DNA of 64,000 nt from Lachnospiraceae bacterium (GTDB taxonomy: Bacteria > Bacillota > Clostridia > Lachnospirales > Lachnospiraceae). Both the position numbers and the translations under genes were made by a program. This document shows positions 41,782 through 51,802 of this stretch, piece after piece. The notes below the pieces were generated by a model. It was not told the origin of the DNA and did no database searches. It saw nothing but the letters and a program-made list of their open reading frames with translations. How positions within the stretch are numbered: the stretch's first letter is position 1; each line of letters begins with the position of its first letter. The DNA is taken from NCBI GenBank assembly GCA_900751995.1, contig CAADTP010000023.1, positions 1-64,000 of the forward strand. Direction: 5' to 3'.

Positions 41782-44235
41782 TCACTCTATGACGTTTTCT
41801 ATATAGGTGAGAAATACATTTCCGGCACTCTCAAACAGCGCTGTACTGTCATTCATTCCATACGGGCTGATCTGCCCTGTTGCCGGATCATAAAGATAGG
41901 TATTATATTCATCATAGCCTACGATCACCACACTGGAATTTTCTCCTGTCTTGGCGATCACCGGTCTCTGGGCACTGACCTCATAAAGAACATTGTCAAG
42001 AGTGCAGCCGGTCAGATCGATCACCGTTCCCATATCACCAAGGCTATCCTGAAGTTCTTTTTTCTTCCAGTTGGCTGTACGTATACTTTCCGGTACATCC
42101 TCTATATTCATCTGGAGCTTTGTTTTTTTGTTTCCACGTTCCCAGACATACTGCTGCGCACGGTTAAGTACCACGCCAGTCTGCGCATCCGCGCGTTTCA
42201 CAGCTGCAGCCGGATCGGTATAGATACGGTCAAGAGAACCATATGCATAAACATAATAAAGTTCTCCCTGCGGAACGGTAGTATCCAATGTTACCGATGA
42301 GTCTTCAGTACTCTCGATCTTGGAACAAACAAGCAGCGGACTGTCTGTCTCCGGTTTCTGAGTCATAGTCAGGCGGATCAGCGTTCCTGCACGGTTTGTA
42401 GTGATCAATGCTACATCTATCTGGCTTCCGGATGCTTTTTTGTTATTCATGATATTGTCCTTTTTCTGGACTGTATAAGCATTCCCCGATTTTGCAGAAA
42501 GTTCAAACTCCATCATGGTACTGCCAACCGTTACGTTGGTGATATAAAGGCCATCCTGACGATACTCTTTTTTCACCTTTCCTTTAAAGCTTTCAATGCG
42601 GAATGTACTGATTCCCTCTGTTTCATGTCCATTGGCATCCGTAAGAATGTCTTCATCGGAAAGGATCCCATATACCAGATCTTCATTCATAAATCCCAGA
42701 GCTCTCAGATTTTTTCCGCTTTCCGGCGAAATATCTCTTGTTTTCAGAGAATCAAATTCAATTTCCCGGATCTTCCCTGCATCATCTCCGGATTCGATCA
42801 GCCATGCTGCATGTGCCTTGGTATCTGACACAACAAAATGGTTCTGTTTGATTCCTTCTTCCAGAACCTGTGAGGTTCCTGTCTCAATATCTACCTGATA
42901 CAGCTTCTGTGCAAACAGCAGAAACAGCTGATTGTTTTTATTTACATAAGTGAGTGTTCCAAGATCTTCCTTCAGGAACTCGTAGGATTCTGTACTTGGT
43001 ATGAATACTTTTTCTTCCACCACATTACGGTCGCTGTTGTAGTGATAAACACAGACACCGCTGTATCCCTCGTGAACACCACGGTTCATGTAACCGTACA
43101 ATACAAAGTCCACATCCCCGTTATCTGCCACTCGGATGATCTTGATATCATGTTCGTTGCGCACATATCTGGAATCGTTATCTTCCTCTTTGCGGAAGCT
43201 GAAGATCCTTGTGATCTTTCCGCTGGACGGTGCATAAGACCAGAGATCCCCATCCTGCTCAAAAGCAACGATCTTTCCACTGCTGTCTGAAGCATAAGTG
43301 ACATTCTTGTCACGGACACCCAGAAGCAGGCCTGCATCGGAAACTACCTTCTGAGACGGATCAAATACCTTCGTTGCAGAACGTTTAAAATCCAGCAACA
43401 TGATCCTTGTTTCTGTATAACGCATACGGTAAAATTCCGTAACATCATAAATTTCGGTTTTACCCTCATCATCCTGTGCGGAAACCTGATAATCCAGCGT
43501 GATACTTGCAGTCGTTTCATTGATATCATCGATCAGCGGAACTCCTTCCATGTAGAGCTTCGGAGAAAGGGATCCCCAGCTGATATTGGAAAGTCCGGAA
43601 CTGATGGAAATATTATTGTAATTCGTTCCGCCGGAAATATCCTCCGCTTCCAGATATCCGGTCAGCGTATCTGCCTGTTCCTTGTCCAGACACTTTGTGG
43701 AAAAATCCTTGACAAACTGAAGATACGCTTCTGTATTCAACTGGGTTCTGGAAACCACTCTTGTATAGTAGTAAACTTCCCCCTCACTGGTATCCAGCGT
43801 GATCTGCATGGAATACTCCTGGTTCATGCGAAGGTCACTGCCGATCTCAATTTCTGTACTTAAACAGCCGTTGTCCTCTTTCGTGAGATTCTTGATCTTA
43901 CGGTTCTCCATAACCTTGCTTCCGTCTGAAGTCCGTACCTCATAAGCAAGCCCTGTTACTGTATCAGCATATGGGTTGATCTCAAAAGACACTTTTTTGG
44001 TCGTATCCAGCGGAGTAATACTTCCTCTCATGAAATCGGTCTGCATCTGCTGTCTGTATCCATACATCTTATTTGCCTGGGTACTTCCGATCTTTACCAT
44101 AACCTCCGGAAGTGTGGCATCGTTCATATCTGAGCGGTTATCTGTAGACTGACTGTTCATCAGAAATGAGGTCCCGGCTACTACTGCCACAAAGATCACA
44201 AGCAGTATCACTCCCTTACGTAGGATCTTCATCAT
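41782..44235 (-). CDS. Large membrane-anchored extracytoplasmic protein, propeller-like, with a C39-like end
   Basis: About 817 residues. One N-terminal membrane helix (about 6-26) then all extracytoplasmic. Residues about 60-300 are beta-rich; about 300-600 contain repeated propeller-like blades (GKIVAFEQDGDLWSYAPSSGK, QLFLLFAQKLYQVDIETGT). The last 100 residues (GCTLDNVLYEVSAQRPVIA, VIVGYDEYNTYLYDPATGQ) resemble a C39-like peptidase, with a Cys in GCT but no His before VVIVGYD, so it is probably inactive. ATG 44235 lies one base after the methyltransferase stop codon, so the two genes are translationally coupled. Function unknown. Confidence 0.7.
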   Translation of the reverse strand: MMKILRKGVILLVIFVAVVAGTSFLMNSQSTDNRSDMNDATLPEVMVKIGSTQANKMYGYRQQMQTDFMRGSITPLDTTKKVSFEINPYADTVTGLAYEVRTSDGSKVMENRKIKNLTKEDNGCLSTEIEIGSDLRMNQEYSMQITLDTSEGEVYYYTRVVSRTQLNTEAYLQFVKDFSTKCLDKEQADTLTGYLEAEDISGGTNYNNISISSGLSNISWGSLSPKLYMEGVPLIDDINETTASITLDYQVSAQDDEGKTEIYDVTEFYRMRYTETRIMLLDFKRSATKVFDPSQKVVSDAGLLLGVRDKNVTYASDSSGKIVAFEQDGDLWSYAPSSGKITRIFSFRKEEDNDSRYVRNEHDIKIIRVADNGDVDFVLYGYMNRGVHEGYSGVCVYHYNSDRNVVEEKVFIPSTESYEFLKEDLGTLTYVNKNNQLFLLFAQKLYQVDIETGTSQVLEEGIKQNHFVVSDTKAHAAWLIESGDDAGKIREIEFDSLKTRDISPESGKNLRALGFMNEDLVYGILSDEDILTDANGHETEGISTFRIESFKGKVKKEYRQDGLYITNVTVGSTMMEFELSAKSGNAYTVQKKDNIMNNKKASGSQIDVALITTNRAGTLIRLTMTQKPETDSPLLVCSKIESTEDSSVTLDTTVPQGELYYVYAYGSLDRIYTDPAAAVKRADAQTGVVLNRAQQYVWERGNKKTKLQMNIEDVPESIRTANWKKKELQDSLGDMGTVIDLTGCTLDNVLYEVSAQRPVIAKTGENSSVVIVGYDEYNTYLYDPATGQISPYGMNDSTALFESAGNVFLTYIENVIE

Positions 44236-44236
44236 G

Positions 44237-45409
44237 TCATTCTCCCTTCTGTGAGGCTGACTCTTCCGGATAAAGAAGCCTGTCCAGGGTAGGAGCCACA
44301 TGAAGAGCCTTCATGGTATCCGAAAAACTGTCCCTGCTCTTTTTCTTTCCGGTTTTTACTGCGCGGATCAGAATATTCTTTGGTGTATGTTCCATATCGA
44401 TAAATTCAAGAAGCTGGGTTTCATATCCTTTGCTTTCCAGAAGCTCGGCACGAAGACCATCTGTGATCAGAGCTGCCATTCTTTCCTTCAGGATCCCATA
44501 ACGCATAACAGGCTGGAGCATTTCGTTTCGGATCTGACGATTCAGTTCATGCTGACAGCATGGAACAGACAGGATCACCTGAGCCCCCCATTCCACTGCC
44601 TTGGCCAGAGCGAAATCTGTTGCTGTATCGCAGGCATGAAGTGTCACCACCATGTCCACAGAAGAAACGCCTTCGTACCCTGCAATATCTCCCTGGTAAA
44701 AATGCAGCTTGTCATAACCATAAGATCTGGCCAATTCACTGCAATGCCGTATCACATCTTCCTTAAGATCCAGCCCTATGATGTTTACATCAAAACCCTC
44801 CAGTTCTCTGAGATAATAATACATAGCAAAAGTAAGATAGGATTTTCCGCAGCCAAAATCCAGGATCGTGATCTCTCTGTCTTTAGGAAGCTTCGGAAGG
44901 ATATCCCTGATAAACTCCAGAAAGCGATTGATCTGTCTGAACTTGTCATATCTGGAAGCAACGATCTTTCCATCCTTTGTCATAACTCCCAGATCCACCA
45001 GAAACGGAGCTGCCGTTCCCTCTCTGAGAATGTACTGTTTCACCCGGTTATGAGGAGCGATCTTTATCTTCTCATTCTGCGCAGGCCCGTGTTGTTTTGT
45101 TTTGATGGTTGCTTTCCCTTTCTTGCTGATAAGGATACTTCCATCCTGACTGCGTCCGGTTGCCTGAAGCTGACGAAATTCCTCCATGGCATGCTCCAGA
45201 TAAGCAATCATCTCTTCCCTGGTAAAATTCTTATGATAAACCTTCGTCCCTTCTGTCATGGACGCCTGGTAAAAAATCTGACCCTTCAGCTCCACAGGAC
45301 GAAGCTTCACCTTGGAAGGTCCCTCGCCAGTCCTGCGGCCACTGACAACAGCCTGTATCAGCTGTTCATTAATCTGTTCTTCTAAAAATTCCCTTATTGT
45401 TTTCATCAT
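44237..45409 (-). CDS. Class I SAM-dependent methyltransferase, METTL25/RRNAD1-like
   Basis: 390 residues. SAM motif I ILDFGCGKSYLTFAMYYYL (about 180), acidic loop NIIGLDLKEDV, then VVTLHACDTATDFAL and the SVPCCQHELN motif, characteristic of the METTL25/RRNAD1 family of putative RNA methyltransferases. The first 130 residues are an own domain rich in basic and aromatic residues. Substrate unknown. ATG at 45409 or 45406 (adjacent Mets). It is followed by the large membrane protein with one base between. Confidence 0.85.
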   Translation of the reverse strand: MMKTIREFLEEQINEQLIQAVVSGRRTGEGPSKVKLRPVELKGQIFYQASMTEGTKVYHKNFTREEMIAYLEHAMEEFRQLQATGRSQDGSILISKKGKATIKTKQHGPAQNEKIKIAPHNRVKQYILREGTAAPFLVDLGVMTKDGKIVASRYDKFRQINRFLEFIRDILPKLPKDREITILDFGCGKSYLTFAMYYYLRELEGFDVNIIGLDLKEDVIRHCSELARSYGYDKLHFYQGDIAGYEGVSSVDMVVTLHACDTATDFALAKAVEWGAQVILSVPCCQHELNRQIRNEMLQPVMRYGILKERMAALITDGLRAELLESKGYETQLLEFIDMEHTPKNILIRAVKTGKKKSRDSFSDTMKALHVAPTLDRLLYPEESASQKGE

Positions 45410-45519
45410 ACTTCCATTATATTCACTTTTTGTTTTATTGTATATGGACAGATGTTGTGCGAACCAGTTTTGGTCGCTTCTGCCAGTATCACTGTATCGT
45501 TCATGGGTAAACCGCCATT

Positions 45520-45900
45520 TTAATACTCAGTGCGGAAACATTTTCTGCACCTTCTCCTCCTGCATCTTCGTCTGGAAATCTCCTGATACACCAGCACTTC
45601 GATCAGATCATCCAGGAACCCTCCTGGAATCTCCTGTACACTGGTATCTCCTTCCATCTGTCCTTTCACCTGGTGACAGATGTGATAGAGCATGAAACGA
45701 TCCGGATATTCATCATACAGCCGGCTTCCCTCATAATCCAAAAGCTGACACTGTGCTTCCGCTTTTTCCTGGATCCTTCGGGCTGTATCCGGATAGTATG
45801 ATCTCATCAGATCAAATTCCTTTTCCTGTTCTCTCTCTTCATTATAAAAACCAGGACTTCCCTGTGTAGCATAAAACGGATAAAAATCTGGATAGATCAT
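45520..45900 (-). CDS. Conserved clostridial protein of unknown function
   Basis: 126 residues, not recognised as a named family. It has aromatic residues at the start (MIYPDFYPFYATQG), a helix with Glu and Arg, a stretch MLYHICHQVKGQME and a markedly basic Cys/Arg end (SRRRCRRRRCRKCFR) which could bind nucleic acid or phosphate. No signal peptide or membrane segment. A start with AGGACAGCAG upstream is acceptable. Alone between mtnN and the methyltransferase gene. Confidence 0.65.
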   Translation of the reverse strand: MIYPDFYPFYATQGSPGFYNEEREQEKEFDLMRSYYPDTARRIQEKAEAQCQLLDYEGSRLYDEYPDRFMLYHICHQVKGQMEGDTSVQEIPGGFLDDLIEVLVYQEISRRRCRRRRCRKCFRTEY

Positions 45901-45978
45901 AACTCTTCTGCTGTCCTCTCTCTGCTATCTCTTACAGTATATGCAGAAGAAAAATGACGGTTCCCTCCAAAGTTCCGA

Positions 45979-46680
45979 TCAGGCCATCCGTTTCAGCATT
46001 CCCTGGGTCAGACGTACGCTGTGCTCAATTGCAAGCTTTTCAAAAGCCGGATAATCCATGTTCGCACTATTATCTGCTTTATCTGAGATAGCACGGATGA
46101 TCAGGAATGGAATCCCGTTAAGAGCTGCTGCCTGTCCGATCGCTGCGCCCTCCATCTCAACAGCATAGGCGCTGAATTCCTTTACAATATTATCTTTTAC
46201 ACCCTGATCACATACAAACTGATCTCCGGAAGCAATTCTTCCTTCAAAAACCCTGATCTCCGGATTTACTTCCTCGCATACATCATGTGCGATCTTACGA
46301 AGGCACTCATCTGCCTGGAAGGAAAACTCTTTCATCTGCGGGATCTGTCCCTTCGGATATCCGAATCCGGTTGCATCCATATCATGATGAAGAACATCTG
46401 TGGAAAGTACGATATCTCCAATATTGATATCATTGTTAAGGCTTCCTGCGATACCGGTATTGATCACCGCTTCCACCTGAAAGAGATCTGCCAGGATCTG
46501 GGTGCACATGCCAGCATTTACCTTACCGATCCCGGACTGTACCACAACTACCTTCTTTCCTTCCAGAACACCCTCATAAAAATCCATTCCGGCTCTGGTA
46601 GTAATGGATACATTCTCCATAACCTCTTTCAGTCTTGCTACTTCCTGTTCCATTGCTCCTATGATTCCAACACATTTCAT
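45979..46680 (-). CDS. mtnN: 5'-methylthioadenosine/S-adenosylhomocysteine nucleosidase
   Basis: 233 residues of the PNP/UDP phosphorylase fold: MKCVGIIGAMEQEVARL, a VVVQSGIGKVNAGMC block, NTGIAGSLNNDINIGD, then VEMEGAAIGQAA and IRAISDKADNSA (catalytic Asp). It cleaves adenine from MTA and SAH, recycling these SAM by-products and feeding the AI-2 route if luxS is present elsewhere. Confidence 0.96.
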   Translation of the reverse strand: MKCVGIIGAMEQEVARLKEVMENVSITTRAGMDFYEGVLEGKKVVVVQSGIGKVNAGMCTQILADLFQVEAVINTGIAGSLNNDINIGDIVLSTDVLHHDMDATGFGYPKGQIPQMKEFSFQADECLRKIAHDVCEEVNPEIRVFEGRIASGDQFVCDQGVKDNIVKEFSAYAVEMEGAAIGQAAALNGIPFLIIRAISDKADNSANMDYPAFEKLAIEHSVRLTQGMLKRMA

Positions 46681-46854
46681 GATCTGTAAATCCTCTCTTT
46701 CAATATGATATCCCGCTGAATTTCACAGTTTTTTCCGTTCAGCAGTATCTTTTTCTTTTTCTACATTGTTCATTATAACAAATTTTATTTTTTATGGAAA
46801 CTTTTTTTGAGAGATGCTATAATCGATAAATAAACAGAACAGGAGGTAACCAGA

Positions 46855-47103
46855 ATGGTTTATAAGACAAAAGGCGTCTGTGCTCAGGGAATTGAGTTCG
46901 AGATCGACGATAATAAAAAAGTTCACAATATCAAGTTTACAGGCGGATGTTCCGGAAACACACAGGGTGTTGCACAGCTTGCAGAGGGAATGGATGCAGA
47001 TGAAGTGATCTCCCGTCTGGAAGGCATCCGCTGCGGATTCAAACCAACTTCATGTCCGGATCAGCTTGCAAAAGCCATCCGCCAGGCATTGAACGAAGGC
47101 TGA
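46855..47103 (+). CDS. TSCPD domain protein (TIGR03905-type)
   Basis: 82 residues: GVCAQGIEFEIDDNKKVHN, FTGGCSGNTQGVAQLAEGM, GIRCGFKPTSCPDQLAKAI. The TSCPD motif (here PTSCPDQ) and the conserved cysteines match the small stand-alone form of the C-terminal module of adenosylcobalamin-dependent ribonucleotide reductase NrdJ. Its function alone is unknown. A perfect AGGAGGTAAC site and a TATAAT (about 46825) lie upstream. Confidence 0.9.
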   Translation: MVYKTKGVCAQGIEFEIDDNKKVHNIKFTGGCSGNTQGVAQLAEGMDADEVISRLEGIRCGFKPTSCPDQLAKAIRQALNEG

Positions 47104-47138
47104 TCTCACATAATCTTATTTTGTATATCGGATTTATC

Positions 47139-47169
47139 ATCACCCTGCGAAAAATTTCCGCAGGGTGAT
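47139..47169 (+). terminator. Terminator after the TSCPD gene
   Basis: ATCACCCTGCG pairs with CGCAGGGTGAT, then TTTTATG. Loop of nine A/T-rich bases. Confidence 0.8.
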
Positions 47170-47220
47170 TTTATGATGATTTGACAAAATAATTGTTTCA
47201 ATGTTATCTTTGTTATCCGG

Positions 47221-48837
47221 TTAAATATCTGTTCTGTCCCACTTATCACACAGTGACTGGATATCTCTTGCAAAACGATCCAGATCTTTATTAGGGCAGC
47301 CTTCATTCTTCCGGATCACGGACATCAGGCGACGTCCCATAGCCAGCAGCTTCTCATATGCACGGGCAGCCTTGGTTGTTTTCGGCGAAGCAGTTGCCTT
47401 TACGATCCGAACACCGACAGCCTCATGGATACACCGGTTCTCCAGAAGATCATATTCAGTTCCACTAAAGGGTGCTGTTGCATCATACCCAAGCTCTTCT
47501 TTAAGCCTCTGGGCAAAAATCTCCGTCACCGTATCATCACCATGCGTAACAAATACGTGTTTTGGTCTCGTCTCAAAGGCTTTCGCCCATTCTATAAGTC
47601 CGTTTACATCAGCATGACCGCTGATTCCCGGCATTTTGCATATTTCAGCAGCTACCTGCACAGTCTCACCAAACAACTTCATCTCCACAGCACCTTCCAA
47701 TAATGCCCGTCCCGGAGTTCCGATAGCCTGGTATCCAACAAAAAGAATGGTATTTCTGGGATTCCACAGATTGTGTTTCAGATGATGTTTGATACGACCA
47801 GCATCACACATACCGCTGGCGGAAATGATCACCTTGCAGTCCTCATCAAAATTGATAGCTCTGGAATCATCGGTAGTAACGGAGGTCTTCAATCCCGGGA
47901 AGGATAACGGATTGATACCTTTATTCAAAAGATCCATTGCTTCCTCATCATAGCAGGTATATGCATTCTCACTGAAGATCGTAGTTGCCTCATTGGCAAG
48001 GGGACTGTCTACATATACCGTAAAACCATCATGGCCGTGAACCAGTCCCTGTTCTTTGATCTGTCGGATAAAATACAGCATTTCCTGAGTACGGCCTACT
48101 GCAAAGGACGGGATCACCAAACTGCCGCCTCTGTCAAAGGTCCTCTGGATGATCTCTGCCAGTATTGCCGGATAATCCGGACGTTCTCCATGACTGCGGT
48201 CTCCGTAGGTAGATTCCATCACAACATAATCTGCCTCTCGGATATATACCGGATCCCTGATCAGCGGCTGATCGATATTTCCGATATCGCCGGAAAAAAC
48301 GATCTTTTCTGTTTTGTCCTCTTCCGTCATCCAAACTTCAATACTGCTGGAGCCAAGAAGATGTCCTGCATCCACAAATCTTACTTCGATTCCCTCTGCC
48401 GGTTTGATGATCTTATCATATGGGCATCTGACGAAGTTCCGGAGCACACCCATGGCATCTTCCATAGTGTATGCAGGAATAAATTCCGGTTTTCCTTCTC
48501 TCCGCCCCTTTCGGTTTCTCCACTCAGCCTCGAACATCTGGATATGTGCGCTGTCACGAAGCATGATATCGCAGAGATTACAAGTTGCCTCTGTCGCATA
48601 GATCGGCCCCTGATAGCCTTTTGCATACAAGGCCGGAAGATTTCCGGAATGATCCATGTGTGCATGTGTCAGAAGCACAAAATCCAGATCACCCGGAGCC
48701 ACCGGAAGCTCCTTATTTTCATAATAATCCGGTCCCTGCTCCATTCCATAATCCACCAGAAACTTCCGTCCTGCCGCTTCCAGATAATAACAGCTTCCAG
48801 TCACCTCATGCGTAGCACCGATAAATGTTATCTTCAT
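47221..48837 (-). CDS. Metallo-beta-lactamase/beta-CASP RNase-like protein
   Basis: About 538 residues. Beta-lactamase core with motif 2 LTHAHMDHSGNLP (about 58-70), HLLGSSSIEVW and FSGDIGN, followed by the beta-CASP region (SFAVGRTQEMLY, IISASGMCDAGRIKHHL) and the KHVFVTHGD motif of the RNA-specificity part. Such proteins are zinc-dependent endo/exoribonucleases related to CPSF-73 and Ysh1. The last 90 residues (RAYEKLLAMGRRLMSVIRKN...) are an extra helical tail. ATG 48837 is chosen over 48843, with GGGGGC before it. Confidence 0.9.
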   Translation of the reverse strand: MKITFIGATHEVTGSCYYLEAAGRKFLVDYGMEQGPDYYENKELPVAPGDLDFVLLTHAHMDHSGNLPALYAKGYQGPIYATEATCNLCDIMLRDSAHIQMFEAEWRNRKGRREGKPEFIPAYTMEDAMGVLRNFVRCPYDKIIKPAEGIEVRFVDAGHLLGSSSIEVWMTEEDKTEKIVFSGDIGNIDQPLIRDPVYIREADYVVMESTYGDRSHGERPDYPAILAEIIQRTFDRGGSLVIPSFAVGRTQEMLYFIRQIKEQGLVHGHDGFTVYVDSPLANEATTIFSENAYTCYDEEAMDLLNKGINPLSFPGLKTSVTTDDSRAINFDEDCKVIISASGMCDAGRIKHHLKHNLWNPRNTILFVGYQAIGTPGRALLEGAVEMKLFGETVQVAAEICKMPGISGHADVNGLIEWAKAFETRPKHVFVTHGDDTVTEIFAQRLKEELGYDATAPFSGTEYDLLENRCIHEAVGVRIVKATASPKTTKAARAYEKLLAMGRRLMSVIRKNEGCPNKDLDRFARDIQSLCDKWDRTDI

Positions 48838-49192
48838 GCACAAGCCCCCTTTTCCGTCCCACGTTCTGAAATTTCCATATCAAAAAAAGCCTGAAGGATC
48901 TCTCTGTGATATCCGATCGTCCAGAAACGCTGTGATATACAATTCCAAGAAGAAATAATCGACTTTTTGTTTATTAACGGTTTGTTATTGTATTTATTAT
49001 ACACGAAATATATGTTTTTTGACAGTCTTTTTGTGAAATATGTTTCTTTTTTTAAGGGGATTTCTTTAGATTTTTTGATATTATTCAGAATTTTTAGACA
49101 TTCCCCAGCGAAGGTAATGTAAAGTTTACTGGATTTTTTATTTTTTTTGGGGGTGTGGCATCGCTGGGGGTGTGATTTATTTTGTTGATTTG
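48838..49192. other. 355-bp gap, promoter region and AT-rich DNA
   Basis: No gene. A minus-strand TATAAT at about 48996 with a weak TGTCAA 17 bp upstream could serve the beta-CASP gene. At 49101-49175 CCCCAGCGA and TCGCTGGGG can pair across a loop of about 50 bases, with a direct repeat GGGGGTGTG near 49150; it lies after the DUF6147 gene stop and may be its terminator. Confidence 0.5.
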
Positions 49193-49672
49193 TTATTTTA
49201 CTAAAACACCATTGGTTAAGGTCCTTGTTGCTTCCTTGCTACCATCTTTCGCTGCATGATAGCCTCGTACACGGTAATAATATCCACTTGGAACAATAAC
49301 TGTAATATCTTTAACTAAATTACTTGCATTTGATGCTGTAAAATTCCAGCTTTTATATGTAGAATATGTTCCATTTACTTTTCTTTCCAAGTAAACTTCC
49401 AGATAAACTTTATCGCATACATGATGGCACTGAGTTATTCCTGTAATAATAACTTTATTGCTTGCTAATTTCTTTATGGTCGTCGTTCCAAAATTCAAAT
49501 TATTACCACGTAAAACGCTATAAGTTGTATCTTCAGCATAATCCGCCTCTGTATCTGTTTCCACTGAAAAATCATCTGATAAACTTTCTGCCATTGCAGG
49601 AACTGCAAATAACATACTGCAGCAGCATACTAAAACCAACATACTTATTATTTTTTTCATTTTCTCTTTCAT
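49193..49672 (-). CDS. Small secreted protein, DUF6147-like
   Basis: 159 residues. Signal peptide 1-28 (cleavage after VPAMA), an acidic linker, then a beta-rich domain of about 110 residues with ITGITQCHHVCDKVYLEVYL and a GYYYRVRGYHAAKDGSKE end. This matches secreted proteins I know as DUF6147 in Lachnospiraceae; function unknown. Start 49672 has an AGGAGGAAAG site at suitable distance. It lies 66 bp after the putative anti-sigma gene and may belong to its regulon. Confidence 0.75.
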   Translation of the reverse strand: MKEKMKKIISMLVLVCCCSMLFAVPAMAESLSDDFSVETDTEADYAEDTTYSVLRGNNLNFGTTTIKKLASNKVIITGITQCHHVCDKVYLEVYLERKVNGTYSTYKSWNFTASNASNLVKDITVIVPSGYYYRVRGYHAAKDGSKEATRTLTNGVLVK

Positions 49673-49738
49673 GTAATGTCTTTCCTCCTTTAAACTTTCA
49701 TTACAGTATATATACGATTTTAAAAATGTTTTATCGCG

Positions 49739-50578
49739 CTAAAATTTGATATTTTTTACTAAATTCATAAATTCCCTCTGCTGCATCTTACCACTTATTT
49801 GATAAAATACAGAATCTTTCTCCCAATATGCCGCATAATTTTCCTTCTTATCATTTTTATCCTGTATTTTCTTTATAGTAATATTAATATTCTCATTTTT
49901 CATCTTTACCGTTGCAATTTCTTTTCCATCCAAAATATAAGCTCCACTTTTACGCTCATCCGAATAATCATTAATATATAACGTAACAATTTCCTGTCCA
50001 TAATAATATTCCATCAATGCATATCCGGATTTAACATTAACGTTGTAACTTCTGAATTCAAAATTTTCAAGACGATACAATATCAGCGGTACGTCTAAAT
50101 CTAATTTCTCTTCAATATCATCAATTGCCGTCTGCTCGTCTTCATATTCTTTATCATTCGTTCTATCATTATCTACCACGATACTCGTATCATCCCCAAC
50201 CCAATACCTCACAGAATCAATAAAATAACTCCTGTTTGCCTGGCTGGTCATGCTTGCGGCGAAGATACCGGCTGAGCATACAAGTACTGCTGCCGCTACG
50301 CGAGCTGCTTTATGACTTTTCTTTTCGGGCAGATAAACGATTTTTACATTCTCTTTATGATCATCAGTTTTAATACTGTCAGTTTCGTCTTCTTTGTAAA
50401 CACCATCTGCTTTCAGTTTTTCTACAAGCCTCTGATAAGCAGCCTTTGCCTCCTCTTCTGTTTCTCCATCATCAGGAATCACTCCATCTGGAAACAGGAT
50501 TTTTTCCATCTCTTCGGTTTCTTTTTCATATTCTTCTGCCAACCATTTTTTCAGTTCAGCATCCCTGAAATTTTCCAT
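49739..50578 (-). CDS. Membrane protein, putative anti-sigma factor
   Basis: 279 residues. An acidic cytoplasmic N-terminus (1-108) with helices rich in Glu/Lys, one transmembrane helix (about 109-127, AARVAAAVLVCSAGIFAAS), then an extracytoplasmic domain of about 150 residues whose plan (LYRLENFEFRSYNVN..., ALMEYYYGQEIVTLYIND, a YYQISG-like end) is like DUF4367 domains that sit on anti-sigma factors. Its likely partner is the sigma factor at 51803-52330, which lies on the same strand beyond murG. Pairing is an inference. Confidence 0.65.
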   Translation of the reverse strand: MENFRDAELKKWLAEEYEKETEEMEKILFPDGVIPDDGETEEEAKAAYQRLVEKLKADGVYKEDETDSIKTDDHKENVKIVYLPEKKSHKAARVAAAVLVCSAGIFAASMTSQANRSYFIDSVRYWVGDDTSIVVDNDRTNDKEYEDEQTAIDDIEEKLDLDVPLILYRLENFEFRSYNVNVKSGYALMEYYYGQEIVTLYINDYSDERKSGAYILDGKEIATVKMKNENINITIKKIQDKNDKKENYAAYWEKDSVFYQISGKMQQREFMNLVKNIKF

Positions 50579-50670
50579 TATTTTTCTCCTGTAATCCTAT
50601 CTTTCCTTGACAATTCCTCCGTTAGAGTTCATATTTAATGATAGTATATGACTATTCAGGAGGAATCCAA

Positions 50671-51738
50671 ATGAAACACATCGTACTTACCGGCGGTGGT
50701 ACTGCCGGACATGTAACTCCAAATATTGCCCTGATCCCAAAGCTCAGGGAGCTTGGTTATAAGATTTCCTACATCGGTTCCTACGAAGGAATCGAAAAAA
50801 AACTGATCGAAGAACTTGGAATCCCATATTATGGAATCTCATCCGGAAAGCTGAGACGTTACTTCGATCTCAAAAACTTCTCTGACCCGTTTCGTGTACT
50901 GAAGGGATTCAGCCAGGCCAGAAAGATTCTGAAAGAGCTGAAACCGGACGTTGTTTTTTCTAAAGGCGGTTTCGTTACGGTTCCCGTTGTGATCGCGGCC
51001 AAACGTTTAAAAATCCCCGCATTGATCCACGAGTCCGACATGACTCCAGGTCTTGCCAATAAACTCTGTCTCTCTTCTGCATCCAGAATCTGCTGTAATT
51101 TTCCTGAGACAGTCGCCAATCTTCCAGCTGACAAAGCAGTTCTTACAGGAACTCCGATCCGCCAGGAACTTCTTTCCGGAAATGCGGAAAACGGTCGTAA
51201 ATTCTGTGGTTTCACTGCTGACAAACCGGTACTTATGGTTATCGGTGGTAGTCTGGGAGCTGCTTCTGTCAATGATAATGTCCGCAAGATCCTCCCTGAA
51301 CTTCTGAAGGAATTCCAGGTTGTTCATCTCTGCGGAAAGGGAAAAACCGATGAATCTCTCAACGGTACTGCCGGATACGTCCAGTATGAATATATCCAGG
51401 ACGAGCTTCCGGATCTGTTTGCCATGGCTGATATCGTAATCTCCCGCGCAGGCGCTAACGCGATCTGTGAAATCCGCGAACTTCATAAGCCAAATCTTCT
51501 GATCCCTCTTTCTGCCAAAGCCAGTCGTGGTGACCAGATCCTTAACGCTCGATCCTTCGAACGCCAGGGCTTCAGTAAAGTGCTGGAAGAAGAGGAGATC
51601 ACAGAAGAAAAGCTTCTGGAAACCATCCGCCAGCTCTATACCGATCGTCAGAAATATACAGATGCTATGGCAGGAAACGGCCAGGTAGATTCCATCAGTA
51701 AGATCACTGATCTTATTGAAGAATGCGCCAGAGCCTGA
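50671..51738 (+). CDS. murG: UDP-GlcNAc--undecaprenyl-PP-MurNAc-pentapeptide GlcNAc transferase
   Basis: 355 residues, GT28 fold: LTGGGTAGHVTPNIAL (N-terminal G loop), LIHESDMTPGLANKL, GGSLGAASVND and the UDP-GlcNAc site ISRAGANAICEI, plus LIPLSAKASRGDQ. It makes lipid II at the inner face of the membrane. ATG 50671 follows AGGAGGAATCC; a further start at 50638 has no site. Outside a dcw cluster and opposite in strand to both neighbours. Confidence 0.97.
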   Translation: MKHIVLTGGGTAGHVTPNIALIPKLRELGYKISYIGSYEGIEKKLIEELGIPYYGISSGKLRRYFDLKNFSDPFRVLKGFSQARKILKELKPDVVFSKGGFVTVPVVIAAKRLKIPALIHESDMTPGLANKLCLSSASRICCNFPETVANLPADKAVLTGTPIRQELLSGNAENGRKFCGFTADKPVLMVIGGSLGAASVNDNVRKILPELLKEFQVVHLCGKGKTDESLNGTAGYVQYEYIQDELPDLFAMADIVISRAGANAICEIRELHKPNLLIPLSAKASRGDQILNARSFERQGFSKVLEEEEITEEKLLETIRQLYTDRQKYTDAMAGNGQVDSISKITDLIEECARA

Positions 51739-51802
51739 CTATATTTCCACAACAGCCATATGAAAACTCTGCCACTCCCTTCCGGGCTGGCAGGGTTTTC
51801 TT

